DNA from: Algisphaera sp039180025
Lineage (GTDB): Bacteria > Planctomycetota > Phycisphaerae > Phycisphaerales > Phycisphaeraceae
NCBI GenBank assembly: GCA_039180025.1
Contig: JBCDDZ010000001.1
Coordinates: 62,001 to 126,000 of the forward strand
DNA: 64,000 nucleotides
Direction of reading: 5' to 3'
Numbering within the stretch: the first letter of the stretch is position 1; each line of letters opens with the position of its first letter. Positions 34,103 through 43,055 of the stretch are shown here, in pieces. The notes under the pieces are model-generated. The model searched no databases, was not told the origin of the DNA, and was given only the letters and a program-made list of their open reading frames with translations. Made by a program: the position numbers and the translations under genes.

Positions 34103-35107
34103 ATGGACGCGCCTCCCCCCCACCCCCCCGACCGCCGCAACCTTGTTTACGCCGAACTCACCGGCCAGCAGTTGCTCCTTGACCTCTACCGCCCCGATAC
34201 CCAGCGACCGGCACCGGTGGTGGTCTATTTCCACAGCGGGGGATGGCGGGCGGGCTCCAAAGATGCCTGCAAACTTCAGTGGCTGACCCGTTACGGATTC
34301 GCGGTCGCCAGCGTCAACTACCGACTGCTGCCCCGTTACCGGTTCCCGACCCAGGTCCATGACGCCAAAGCCGCGGTCCGCTTCCTCCGCGCCCACGCCG
34401 ATACGTTCGGTCTGCACCCCGAACAGTTTGTGGCCGCCGGGCTCTCGTCGGGGGCTTATCTCGCTTGTATGCTCGGGCTCACGGCGGGGCACGTCGGCCT
34501 CGAGGCCCCGCCAAACTTACCCGCCGACACACCCCCGGCGGTTCCAGCCCCCCACCCGCCTCTTGTTTCCGGAGACGCCGCCCCGCATCACCACCCCGCT
34601 GGCGACACCACGCCCCCCCACCCGGGCCTCCCGGGGCAGCGCAATCTTTACCTGGAGACCCCGTCCCACGTCCAAGCGGTAGTCAATTACGCCGCAATGA
34701 CCAACTTTATCAGCCTGCAAGACCTCGCTTCACGCCGCGGCAGCCTGGCCCAGCGTAGCCCCGAGGCTCAGTTTCTCGGGCACGCGGTCCGTGAAAACCT
34801 CGATCGCGTCCGCCTCGCCAACCCCCTCGATCACATCCACCCCGACGCCCCGCCGTTCCTTCATCTCCACGGCGACCGCAACGACGTCACCCCGATCGAC
34901 CAGACCCGCAAGTTCCACGAAGCCTTGCAAAACCAAGGCGTCACCTCCAAATTCATTCTCGTCCGCGGCGCCGGCCACAATAGCCGCCGCCTCACCGACC
35001 ACCCCTCGATCCGGGACCGCGTCGCCGATTTTCTGCACCGCCACCTCGGCACCGAAGGCGGCATGCGCGCGGTGTTTGAAGAAAACAAGCCGCGGCAAGA
35101 CGAGTAA
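34103..35107 (+). CDS. Alpha/beta-hydrolase (esterase/lipase family)
   Basis: A 334-residue hydrolase of the hormone-sensitive-lipase/BD-FAE type. The oxyanion motif is YFHSGGWRAGS (HSGGW for HGGG/HGGW), the nucleophile serine is in AAGLSSGAYLA (G-L-S-S-G), and the last triad members are likely Asp in HGDRNDVTP and His in GAGHNSR. Between the nucleophile and the later core there is an insert of about 45 residues made largely of Pro, His and Ala. No signal peptide was seen. It is a single gene; the ester substrate is unknown. Confidence 0.85.
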   Translation: MDAPPPHPPDRRNLVYAELTGQQLLLDLYRPDTQRPAPVVVYFHSGGWRAGSKDACKLQWLTRYGFAVASVNYRLLPRYRFPTQVHDAKAAVRFLRAHADTFGLHPEQFVAAGLSSGAYLACMLGLTAGHVGLEAPPNLPADTPPAVPAPHPPLVSGDAAPHHHPAGDTTPPHPGLPGQRNLYLETPSHVQAVVNYAAMTNFISLQDLASRRGSLAQRSPEAQFLGHAVRENLDRVRLANPLDHIHPDAPPFLHLHGDRNDVTPIDQTRKFHEALQNQGVTSKFILVRGAGHNSRRLTDHPSIRDRVADFLHRHLGTEGGMRAVFEENKPRQDE

Positions 35108-35263
35108 CCGCGTAGCCGGCCATTCTGTGGCCAGGGCCACTGGGTTCCCGCCTGGCAATGAAACAATCCGGGCTACCCGCCCCACTTATTTCCTGACAAG
35201 TTGGCTCTCTGCCGCCCGAGGCTTCTGATTGCCCGCAGAACTTGTTTCGCCCCGGCCGAGGGA

Positions 35264-35980
35264 TCAGGGCCGTCGCACCGCCGGCCGTACCGCCCAGAGG
35301 TTTTCCGGCACCACCGTCTCGTTGGCTTTGAACTGACGCACGCTCGTATCGCCGAAGGCGTAATTCGACACCCCGCCGCGTTCAGGGTTTCCCGTCCCTC
35401 CGTGCCGCGACTGCTCAATCCAAATCAAGATGTCGTTGATATCCGCAAAGATATCCACGTAGTAGCCATCGTGGCCCGACTCTTTCTCCCCGAAGAAAAT
35501 CGTGTTGCTAAAGTCCCGCAAAAAATCACGGTCCATGGTGGATTGATCGCTGTTATCCACGAAGTCCGTCGTCGGGTTGCTCGGGTCCGAGTTGTCGACG
35601 CGGTTACGCAGATCGTTGAACCCGTTGAACATGAAGCTCCGCGGGGCCCGGTCGAACTCTTCCGGCACCGTGTCGTTGCTCGTCGGGTTCGGATCGTTGG
35701 GGCAGAGTAAGATTTCTTCGGCCTGATACGTCGGCTGAAACTGAGCCGGCCAACGCGGGCTCACGTTCCGGGTCGGGTATTGCCCGTCGTGGTCGGTCGC
35801 GTAGATATCCGCCGCCATCGCCAACTGCCGCATCCGCGACGAACACTGGATCGATCGCGCCGTTTCCCGCGCCGACGCCAATGAGGGTAAGAGCAAGCCG
35901 ATCAACAGCGCAATGATGCTGATGACCACCAGCAATTCAATCAAGGAAAAGCCCGAACGCCTGGATGACACGCTTTGCAT
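35264..35980 (-). CDS. Prepilin-type N-terminal cleavage/methylation domain protein
   Basis: About 238 residues from the ATG at 35980, which has GAGGGT seven to ten bases upstream. It opens with MQSVSSRRSGFSLIELLVVI, and the segment SIIALLIGLLLPSLASA matches the other pseudopilin at 7062-7940. The soluble part has a DHDGQYPTRN motif and ends with NYAFGDTSVRQFKANE, the typical closing strand of this planctomycete group. It is processed by prepilin peptidase and placed in a pseudopilus-like complex. No partner genes are near except the distant secretin at 60783. Confidence 0.8.
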   Translation of the reverse strand: MQSVSSRRSGFSLIELLVVISIIALLIGLLLPSLASARETARSIQCSSRMRQLAMAADIYATDHDGQYPTRNVSPRWPAQFQPTYQAEEILLCPNDPNPTSNDTVPEEFDRAPRSFMFNGFNDLRNRVDNSDPSNPTTDFVDNSDQSTMDRDFLRDFSNTIFFGEKESGHDGYYVDIFADINDILIWIEQSRHGGTGNPERGGVSNYAFGDTSVRQFKANETVVPENLWAVRPAVRRP

Positions 35981-36119
35981 TATTTGACCCTCGCCCCGGT
36001 CGATCACAAACTATGATGAGCCCTTTATCTCCGATAAGTTTGCCCATCATATCAAAGCTCAGGCCTTTTCCGCGTTCGGCCGATTCTGCTTCGCGTTCCC
36101 CTTCCTAGCTCCCGATCCG

Positions 36120-36587
36120 ATGAGCGACACCATGAATAGGAAAACCATCGGACTCATCGTGGTGGTGCTGCTCCTCGGGGCCGGCTATTGGAAGCTCTAC
36201 CAGGCCCGTCAGCTCCCGCCGCTCGAGGTGGTCGCGTTGCACTTGCCCGGCCAGCCGCTCCAGTTCGCCTTCAACGGCGACACCGTCGTCCGAGAGGTCA
36301 AAGTCCTCCGGCCGGCCCCCGAACCGCAGGAAGGAGCCGTCTTCCTCGCTGCCGAAGATCAGACCCTTTGGCACATGATCCCCCGCGAGCCCCCCGAGGG
36401 CGAAGCCCTACCGGAGCTCACGCCCACCAACCTGGTTCGTTACGGTCGACGCGTCCGCGGCCTCCGGCCTGCCCCCGACACCCCCCGACGGGGCCTGCCC
36501 CTCCAACCCGACGTTGCCTACCGCTTTATCGCCACCACCGACGACGGCGTGATCGAACTCGACTTCGTTTACGACCCGCCGAATTGA
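36120..36587 (+). CDS. Hypothetical protein with N-terminal membrane anchor, 155 residues
   Basis: Residues about 9-22 (IGLIVVVLLLGAGYW) form one membrane helix or uncleaved signal; the rest is an extracytoplasmic domain with beta character (LQFAFNGDTVVREVKVLR, YRFIATTDDGVIELDF). The MNRK start at 36132 is an alternative. It lies between a pseudopilin gene on the other strand and the DUF4212/symporter pair, 92 bases ahead of the latter. Family not recognised. Confidence 0.6.
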   Translation: MSDTMNRKTIGLIVVVLLLGAGYWKLYQARQLPPLEVVALHLPGQPLQFAFNGDTVVREVKVLRPAPEPQEGAVFLAAEDQTLWHMIPREPPEGEALPELTPTNLVRYGRRVRGLRPAPDTPRRGLPLQPDVAYRFIATTDDGVIELDFVYDPPN

Positions 36588-36679
36588 GCCCCGTGCCTTT
36601 TTACGCCGGCCCGCCCGCTCGCTCGAGATAGTCCTGTCTTGCGTTTCGTTATCCGTCGCGTTTTTTCCGCCTTGTTTAT

Positions 36680-37060
36680 GTGAGCCGCTCCATGCCTGAC
36701 TCTGTCGATCCCGTCCGACGCGCGAAGCAGCGCTACTGGCGTGCCAACGTCGCCATCATGACCCTGCTGCTCATGGTCTGGGCCGTGGTCGGCTTGGGCT
36801 GCGGCGTCCTCTGGGCCGACGTCCTCAACGACGCCGGCCAGATCGGCGGCGTCCCGCTGGGGTTTTGGTTCGCGCAGCAGGGCTCGATCGCCACGTTTGT
36901 CGTCATCATCTTCGTTTACGCCTTGGCCATGAACCGCCTCGACGCCCGCTACCATCACAGCCTCGAAACCCTCCGCCACCCTCCGGGCCCCGGGCCAACG
37001 GCCCCACCCGCGTCGCTTACCTCCGGCTCTAACGCTACCGAGCAAGGCGGTGACGCTTGA
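36680..37060 (+). CDS. DUF4212-type small subunit of a sodium symporter
   Basis: A 126-residue protein with two membrane helices (IMTLLLMVWAVVGLGCGVLW and IATFVVIIFVYALAMNRLDA) and the RYWRANVAIM opening characteristic of DUF4212. Such proteins form a pair with VC_2705-type sodium:solute symporters, as here: its stop overlaps the TTG start of the symporter (TTGA). GTG 36680 is used; ATG 36692 is an alternative. Confidence 0.85.
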   Translation: MSRSMPDSVDPVRRAKQRYWRANVAIMTLLLMVWAVVGLGCGVLWADVLNDAGQIGGVPLGFWFAQQGSIATFVVIIFVYALAMNRLDARYHHSLETLRHPPGPGPTAPPASLTSGSNATEQGGDA

Positions 37061-39333
37061 ATCCATTCATTGCCTCCCTCGGCTCCGACGGGTCCGCCAC
37101 CCTGGCGGGGCTTTTCGGGATGACCACGCTCAAGACCTGGACCGTCGGGTTCGTGATCTTCACCTTCGGGATCTACCTGGGCATCGCCTGGCTCGCCCGC
37201 GTCAAAGACACCAAGGGCTTCTTCATCGCCGGCGGCGGCGTCCCGGCGCCCGCCAACGGCATGGCCACCGCCGCCGACTGGATGTCCGCCGCCAGCTTCA
37301 TCTCCATGGCAGGGCTGATCTCGGGCATGGGCTTCGCCGGCGGGGTCTACCTCATGGGCTGGACCGGCGGCTACGTCCTGCTCGCCCTGCTGCTGGCACC
37401 TTATCTCCGTAAGTTCGGCCACTTCACCGTCCCCGACTTCATCGGCGACCGCTACGCCCCTCCCGGAAGTACCCCCGGAAGTACGCAAGCGACGGCGGGA
37501 AGTGGAGCAAACTACGCCCGCCTCATCGCCCTCTTCTGCGCCATCTTCGTCAGCTTCACTTACGTCGTCGGTCAGATGAAGGGCGTCGGCGTCGTCTTCT
37601 CCGGCTTCCTCGGCGTCACCCCCGCCACCGGCGTGGTCATCGGCATGGCCATCGTCTTCGTCTTCGCCGTCTTCGGCGGCATGAAAGGCATCACCTACAC
37701 CCAGGTCGCCCAGTTCTGGGTCCTGATCACCGCCTTCCTCATCCCCGCCGTGGCCATCAGTTTGAAGCTCACCGGCCAGGCGATCCCGTCGGTCGGCCTC
37801 GCGTCGGAAGTCTTACCCAGCGTCGATCCCGCCCGGCCCTACTTGCTCGACAAACTCTCCAACCTCAACCAACAGTTCGGCTTCGGCAGCTACACCGAGG
37901 CCTACCCCCGGAACGAAGACGGCGAACCCGCGACCAAGTGGAACCGGCTCAACGTCTTCTGCGTCTGCCTCGCCCTCATGGCCGGCACCGCCGGGCTCCC
38001 GCACGTCATCGTCCGGTTCTACACCGTCAAGAGCGTCAAAGCCGCCCGCTGGTCCGCCTTCTGGGCCCTGGGCTTCATCAGCCTCCTCTACCTCACCGCC
38101 CCGTCCGTCGCCGCCTTCGCCCGTTACTACATGGTCGACGACATCGCCGGCCTCAACGGCAAGACCGCCGAGGAATTGCCGCAGTGGTACATCGACTGGA
38201 ACAAAACCGGGTTGATCGCGTGGGTGGATTTCGATGGTGATGGCAGACTCGCATTCACGAACAACACCGAACAACGTCAAAGAATACTGGTCTCGCCACC
38301 GCCTCCAGAAGGAGAAGTCGTAAGGCCACTCAATGAACTCATGCGAGTGGGCGCTATCCCTGCGGGCATCCGTAACGAAATACTCGCTGATCCCGCGAAA
38401 TGGGTAAGAGACAACGGGGGACTGTCTCAAGATCAGTTGGCTGAACTGGAAAAAGCCAATTCAATCGAATGGATTAGGCTAAGTTCAATCGACCAAGCGA
38501 ATCAAGAAGACGCTGAAGCTTATTTAGCTCAATCGATCTTGAAGAAGCGCGTTGAGGAATTACGTCTAAATCAGTCCAATACCGCTAGCCAAAAACTCCT
38601 CGCCCTCGGCGGCGCCCACCACCCCGACCGGGACATCATCGTGCTCGCCACGCCGCAGATGGCGCAGCTCGCCGACTGGGTCGTCGCCTTCGTCATCGCC
38701 GGCGGGCTCGCCGCGGCACTGTCCACCGCGTCCGGCCTGCTGCTGGTGATTTCCTCATCCGTCGCCCACGACCTGTATTACAAGGTCATGAGCCCCGCCG
38801 CCAGCGAGAAGCAGCGCCTGCTCGTCGGCCGGGTCGCCATCGGCGTGGCCGTGTGCATCGCCGGGTACTTCGGCATCAACCCACCGGGCTTCGTCGGCGA
38901 AGTGGTGGCGTTCGCCTTCGGCCTCGCCGCCGCGTCGTTCTTCCCCGCCATCGTGCTGGGCATCTTCACCAAACGCGTCGGCACCGTCCCGGCCGTGGCG
39001 GGCATGCTCGTAGGCATCACCTTCACCGCGTTTTATATCGTCACCCAGAAAGCCGACGTCATCCTGCTCAACGCCGAGGTCGCCCAGGCGATTTTTGGAC
39101 CCGCGGGCCAAGGCCTGCGTCGGCCCTGGTGTTTCGGCATCGATGCCCAAGGCATCGGCACCCTCGGCATGGTTCTGAATTTCATCGTGACCCTCGCGCT
39201 GACCCCGTTCTGCAAGCCCGCGTCGCCGGCCGTCCGGGCCCTGGTCGATTCTGTACGTGAGCCCGAACCCGCCCCCGGCAGCACGTCGGGAATGCCCCCC
39301 GCCCTTCAAATCGAAACTACGCCCAGCCACTAG
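37057..39333 (+). CDS. Sodium:solute symporter (VC_2705 type)
   Basis: A 758-residue member of the SSS family with about 13 helices, related to acetate/propionate-type symporters. Family features include GNGMATAADWMSAASFISMAG-like residues near 67-85 (NGMATAADWMSAASFISM), YVVGQMKGVGVV and IAGGLAAALSTASGLLLVIS. A soluble segment of roughly 125 residues (38218-38590) is inserted between helices and begins with a calcium-type motif DFDGDGR. Its bases are visibly A/T-richer than the flanks. It follows DUF4212 with overlapping stop and start. The substrate is probably a short organic acid, by family. Confidence 0.88.
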   Translation: MNPFIASLGSDGSATLAGLFGMTTLKTWTVGFVIFTFGIYLGIAWLARVKDTKGFFIAGGGVPAPANGMATAADWMSAASFISMAGLISGMGFAGGVYLMGWTGGYVLLALLLAPYLRKFGHFTVPDFIGDRYAPPGSTPGSTQATAGSGANYARLIALFCAIFVSFTYVVGQMKGVGVVFSGFLGVTPATGVVIGMAIVFVFAVFGGMKGITYTQVAQFWVLITAFLIPAVAISLKLTGQAIPSVGLASEVLPSVDPARPYLLDKLSNLNQQFGFGSYTEAYPRNEDGEPATKWNRLNVFCVCLALMAGTAGLPHVIVRFYTVKSVKAARWSAFWALGFISLLYLTAPSVAAFARYYMVDDIAGLNGKTAEELPQWYIDWNKTGLIAWVDFDGDGRLAFTNNTEQRQRILVSPPPPEGEVVRPLNELMRVGAIPAGIRNEILADPAKWVRDNGGLSQDQLAELEKANSIEWIRLSSIDQANQEDAEAYLAQSILKKRVEELRLNQSNTASQKLLALGGAHHPDRDIIVLATPQMAQLADWVVAFVIAGGLAAALSTASGLLLVISSSVAHDLYYKVMSPAASEKQRLLVGRVAIGVAVCIAGYFGINPPGFVGEVVAFAFGLAAASFFPAIVLGIFTKRVGTVPAVAGMLVGITFTAFYIVTQKADVILLNAEVAQAIFGPAGQGLRRPWCFGIDAQGIGTLGMVLNFIVTLALTPFCKPASPAVRALVDSVREPEPAPGSTSGMPPALQIETTPSH

Positions 39334-39629
39334 TTTTTTGGGTGTTCGATTCCGCCCGCAGACCCGCCGCAAGCAGTGCCTCCCGCGTCATGCAACCACC
39401 ACGGTGAACACGATGAAGCGGATCGCGTCCGGGTCGCCTTCGATTTCCTCGGCGCGGTTTAACACTGCTAGATATTCAGCTCGAATGGCCAGCCCCTTAA
39501 GCGGAATCAGCCGAGTTCACTGCCCTGTGTTCACAACACTTCAAGAGACGAAATAAGAAATGAAACAAGCCCGCCCGTGGCAACGCTGGTCGCCCACTAT
39601 TTTTTGTCGCAAACAGGTTTTTATCAAAG
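39334..39629. other. Intergenic region with a possible minus-strand gene scrap
   Basis: About 300 bases between the symporter and tRNA-Phe. On the minus strand 39516-39388 can be read as LIPLKGLAIRAEYLAVLNRA followed by a short acidic and hydrophobic tail to a TGA, with no start codon. It has protein-like composition and could be the end of a decayed gene. Nothing else was seen. Confidence 0.3.
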
Positions 39630-39702
39630 TGGCCAGACCCGGACTTGAACCGGGGACACCGGCATTTTCAATGCCGTGCTCTACCAACTGAGCTACCTGG
39701 CC
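39630..39702 (-). tRNA. tRNA-Phe (anticodon GAA)
   Basis: Minus strand, 73 nucleotides. The acceptor stem is GGCCAGG/TCTGGCC (one mismatch-like G-T pair), the D-arm GCTCAGTTGGTAGAGC, the anticodon arm CGGCA-TTGAAAA-TGCCG with GAA in the middle, and the T-arm CCCGG-TTCAAGT-CCGGG. The 3' CCA is not encoded. Confidence 0.95.
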
Positions 39703-40025
39703 GACGCCCGGTCCAGAAATCTGGGGGGCACGGGGTCTGGTGGGCCAACCCGGATCGGAGCGAAGCAAAACGCTTCCCATCGCGTGCTGGACCGGACCCG
39801 GGCAGAAGGAAAAGGTTACACGACTCCGCCAAAAACGCAAACGCTGAGCCGTTGTTTTTTGAGGTCGGCTGCCGCAAACGCCTTACGCCGAAGGGGCGCG
39901 GAGAAGCGGTGCGTCGCGCCCTGCCCCATGCGGTTGTTACGCCGGAAGCAATAGCTTTACAAAGGCCAGCGAACGCCACCCGAAACCGTGCTGGACGCCG
40001 TAAAAGCCGCGAAACAGCGGGGGCG
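39703..40025. other. Intergenic region upstream of tRNA-Phe
   Basis: About 320 GC-rich bases between tRNA-Phe and the ACT-domain gene, both on the minus strand. It should hold the tRNA promoter and the 3' end of the ACT gene transcript. Frames open through it on the plus strand are antisense extensions without family features. Confidence 0.35.
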
Positions 40026-40550
40026 TCAAGGGGCGAGGGGGTCGTTGGGGGTGCCGGGCGTGGTCCCCGGGGCGTTGTCGCCCAGGTCGTTTTCCGCCAA
40101 GACGGTGAAATGCCGCTTGCGGAGTTGTTGGCCAGCGAATACCACGTCGTCGGTGTGCAGAGCGACCACCGGCAGGCCGCGCGGCCGCACCAGCAGGGGG
40201 TAGGCGTAATGGATGTTCAGTTCCACAGTCATCAGGACTTGGCAGACCGACGTGAGCGAGTTTTCGTAGGGCAACTCGACCGCGATCACGTCGATCTCGC
40301 TGAAGGCGTGTTCGCTACGGTTGAGCAGGCGGCGGGCCAGGTCGGCGTGGCTGGTCAGCAGGCGGACGACGGCGTGGTCGGCGGAGTCGATCACACTCAG
40401 GCCGGCGAGGGTGATCGCGGAAGCCTGCTCAAAAACTTCCAACAGATCCATCAGTCGGCCGACCCGGTTGTCGAGGAAGACGCTGAATTGGGTGTTCACG
40501 GGGGGTTGATAGCCGCGGGCGGTAGAGGTGTCTATGGGGGCCTGAGACAT
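40026..40550 (-). CDS. ACT-domain protein
   Basis: A 174-residue protein. Residues about 20-80 form an ACT domain (TQFSVFLDNRVGRLMDLLEV, then VIDSADHAVVRLLT) and residues about 90-150 a second (VCQVLMTVELNIHYAYPLLV, VVALHTDDVVFA). It has no enzyme domain. ACT pairs bind amino acids or act as small regulatory subunits. A Pro/Gly tail closes it. It lies upstream of tRNA-Phe but is not obviously linked in function. Confidence 0.75.
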   Translation of the reverse strand: MSQAPIDTSTARGYQPPVNTQFSVFLDNRVGRLMDLLEVFEQASAITLAGLSVIDSADHAVVRLLTSHADLARRLLNRSEHAFSEIDVIAVELPYENSLTSVCQVLMTVELNIHYAYPLLVRPRGLPVVALHTDDVVFAGQQLRKRHFTVLAENDLGDNAPGTTPGTPNDPLAP

Positions 40551-40687
40551 GTTGACTGTACTTTAAGGGCGGGCAGTGTAAGCGTAAAGGGTGTTTAAGA
40601 GATCGCTCAGCGACGGACGGTGACCCGGTCGCAAGCCAGACGCCGGAGGCTCCGTGGGGAGCCCGGATGCCGGAGCAACGATAGACG

Positions 40688-41740
40688 TTAAGCCTGCTGG
40701 GCGTACCAGTCGAGGGTTTGGGCGAGACCGGCCCCGAAATCAACGATGGGGGTATAGCCGAGGGTTGCCTGGGTGTGGGCGAGGTCGGCCAGTGAATGCT
40801 TGACGTCGCCGGCCCGCTCGGGGAGGTGGTGTGGGGTCAGGTGAGGCTTACCAAGCTCTTGGGCCATGGCGGCCGCAAGCTGGTTGACGGTGATGCGCTG
40901 CGCGCAGGCGACGTTGCATACCGAGCCACCGAGACGCTGCGAGGCCCGGGCGGCGAGCAGGTTGGCGTGAACCGCGTTGTGGACAAAGGTGAAGTCGCGG
41001 GATTGCTCGCCGTCGCCGTAGATCCGGGGGTGTTCGTCGTGGAGCAAAGCCTTGGCAAAGGCGGCGATGACCGCGGCGTACGCGGAGTTGGCGTTCTGGC
41101 GGGGGCCAAAGATATTGAAATACCGAAGGCTGACGGTGTCGAGGCCGGTACCGGCGGGAGGGTCCGCCGCGGCCGCTTCCGAAACATCGGCGGGATCCGG
41201 GGGCGAAGCGTAGGAGATTGCGTAGGCCGAGAGCAGCGCTTCACCGGCGACTTTGGTGGCGGCGTAGGGGCTGCGGGGCATGACCGGCATGGTTTCGACT
41301 TTGGGCAGGGTCGGGCTGTCGCCATAGGCGGAACTGCTCGCGGCGAACATGACGCGGCGGACGCCGGCCTGGCGGGCGGCTTCGAGGATATTGAGGGTGC
41401 CGGTGGTGTTAACGTCGTGGTATTGGCGGGGCATCTCGACGCTGCGGGGGACGCTGCCCATCGCGGCCTGATGGAAGACCAGCGAGCAGCCGTCCATGAT
41501 TGAAGCCAGTAGGCCGCGATCAAGAACCGAGCCGGTGATCGGTGTGCCGTTGAAGAACCCCTCCAGATTATCCCAATGCCCGCCCGAGCCGGTCAGGTCG
41601 TCGAGGGCCACGACCTCCGCCCCTAGTGCCGTCAGGGCTTCGCAGAGGTGTGAGCCGATGAAACCCGCAGCCCCGGTCACCAGGGCTTTGTGGCCCTCGA
41701 ATGCGTCTTGGTGGAGGGCACGCCAATCGGTAAGAGACAT
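40688..41740 (-). CDS. NAD-dependent epimerase/dehydratase (UDP-glucose 4-epimerase type)
   Basis: About 350 residues of the extended short-chain dehydrogenase family. The NAD-binding motif is TGAAGFIGSHLCEA near the N-terminus and the catalytic Tyr and Lys are in SPYAATKVAGEA, with SSSAYGDSP ahead of it. These are typical of nucleotide-sugar 4-epimerases of the WbpP/GalE kind used in surface polysaccharide synthesis. The ATG at 41740 is chosen (MSLTDWRALHQDAF); a longer frame from 41791 adds 17 unlikely residues. Confidence 0.88.
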   Translation of the reverse strand: MSLTDWRALHQDAFEGHKALVTGAAGFIGSHLCEALTALGAEVVALDDLTGSGGHWDNLEGFFNGTPITGSVLDRGLLASIMDGCSLVFHQAAMGSVPRSVEMPRQYHDVNTTGTLNILEAARQAGVRRVMFAASSSAYGDSPTLPKVETMPVMPRSPYAATKVAGEALLSAYAISYASPPDPADVSEAAAADPPAGTGLDTVSLRYFNIFGPRQNANSAYAAVIAAFAKALLHDEHPRIYGDGEQSRDFTFVHNAVHANLLAARASQRLGGSVCNVACAQRITVNQLAAAMAQELGKPHLTPHHLPERAGDVKHSLADLAHTQATLGYTPIVDFGAGLAQTLDWYAQQA

Positions 41741-41831
41741 AAAACTAGTTCCAAAGAAGGACGGCGGGCGGGCCGTGATGGAGCCGCCCAATCTACAAGG
41801 GCAACCCGGCTAGACAATCTCAGGAGGCCAC

Positions 41832-42218
41832 TCAGTACCGGGCGACCTCTGGATCGATATCGCGGGACCACAGGTCGATCCCCCCCGCCATCGAGTGGAC
41901 TTCTTCGAAGCCTTGCTGGCGGAGAAACGCGGCGACCTGCATCGAACGGGCTCCGTGATGGCACACCACCACGACCCGGTCCTCCGCGTATTGGTCGAGT
42001 TCGACGAGGCGTGACTTAATCTCACTCATCGGAAAAACAACCGCCTCGGCGATCGCCGCGAGGCCGAGCTCGGCGGGCTCGCGGACATCGAGGAGCACCA
42101 TCGGCCCACCGGCGTCGAGCGCACGCTTGACCTGCCGGGGGGTAACCTCCCAGTCGGGCTGAAACGGGTAGCCTTCGGGCAGGCCGGCGGAGTCAAGCGG
42201 ACGCGGGGCAGGCGGCAT
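41832..42218 (-). CDS. Rhodanese-like domain protein
   Basis: A 128-residue single rhodanese domain. LLDVREPAELGLAAI is the first conserved block and VVVVCHHGARSMQVAAFLRQ holds the active-site cysteine (C-H-H-G-A-R). It carries or transfers sulfane sulfur in the cytoplasm. Its ATG overlaps the stop of the preceding gene (ATGA), so the two are coupled. Confidence 0.88.
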   Translation of the reverse strand: MPPAPRPLDSAGLPEGYPFQPDWEVTPRQVKRALDAGGPMVLLDVREPAELGLAAIAEAVVFPMSEIKSRLVELDQYAEDRVVVVCHHGARSMQVAAFLRQQGFEEVHSMAGGIDLWSRDIDPEVARY

Positions 42219-42499
42219 CAGACGTCCGCTTCGGCGGCAGGGGCGGCGGGATCCGACACAAGCTCCACCCGGGTATACGGATCGAGGTTGCAGACCACGA
42301 CCTCTCCGTCGTCCTTTTTGAGGATCAAACGGTCCAGCCAGAGCTTGTCGTCTTTGGCATGGGCGTACCAGGACCCGGTTTTACGTTGTTCGACCGATTC
42401 GATTACGCCGGTCACCGAATTGGTCCACCCCTTGTGCTGGACCTGCTGGGTCACCGTGACGCGTTGTCCGGGGGCGAGATGCTCGGGGTTGGATTTCAT
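42218..42499 (-). CDS. Small conserved-looking protein upstream of rhodanese, 93 residues
   Basis: From the ATG at 42499 the product MKSNPEHLAPGQRVTVTQQV continues as a small beta-rich protein with TNSVTGVIESVEQRKTGSWY and HAKDDKLWLDRLILKKDDGE. The layout resembles an SH3-like or OB-like barrel, possibly nucleic-acid binding, but this is a guess. It is translationally coupled to the rhodanese gene. The frame extends upstream to 42559, but the chosen start fits the fold better. Confidence 0.65.
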   Translation of the reverse strand: MKSNPEHLAPGQRVTVTQQVQHKGWTNSVTGVIESVEQRKTGSWYAHAKDDKLWLDRLILKKDDGEVVVCNLDPYTRVELVSDPAAPAAEADV

Positions 42500-42723
42500 G
42501 ATAAAGAAGGCCCCTTGGCGGTGAGGGACACCGGAATCCGGTAGCCGAAAACAACGCACACCATAGCCCCTGAACCGCCGACTGGAAAGCCCCCGTCTGA
42601 TCGGGTTATAATGTTAATCTTAGCCGACCGCCTAGGCTCCATCCCCTGTCACGCCGCACTCTCCGCCATCGAAAGATCACCAGGCGACCGTAACCGGCAG
42701 ACGGAGCCCGAGGTCGCCCCTCT

Positions 42724-42812
<89 letters not shown>

Positions 42813-42860
42813 TTCCAACGAACGCTCTCCCAGACACTTAGAGACGTTCTGCCCGATAGA

Positions 42861-42897
42861 CGCACAACGCCCCTTATTTACGGGGCGTTGTGCGTTT
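42861..42897 (+). terminator. Strong hairpin after tRNA-Ser
   Basis: CGCACAACGCCCC (42861-42873) pairs perfectly with GGGGCGTTGTGCG (42882-42894) over an eight-base loop, followed by only three T residues. It lies 50 bases after tRNA-Ser and may terminate it. It also sits inside a larger inverted repeat (AGAGACGTTC 42840-42849 with GAACGTCTCT 42960-42969). Confidence 0.5.
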
Positions 42898-43055
42898 CGG
42901 GGGTGTCTCTGTTCGCGTGACTCGCCTCCGATGGTGGCCAAATTCTGCCCGAAACAGCCGAACGTCTCTTTCGCCATTTCGAGCGGTGCACTTTCGCGTC
43001 GGCCGTTGTTCGAGCACAACGGGATTTAGCTTGACTTGGCAGGACTGATCCGAGT

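Noticed and set aside
39645..40598. Plus-strand frame across tRNA-Phe and the ACT gene
   Set aside because: It runs antisense through a tRNA and a recognisable ACT protein.
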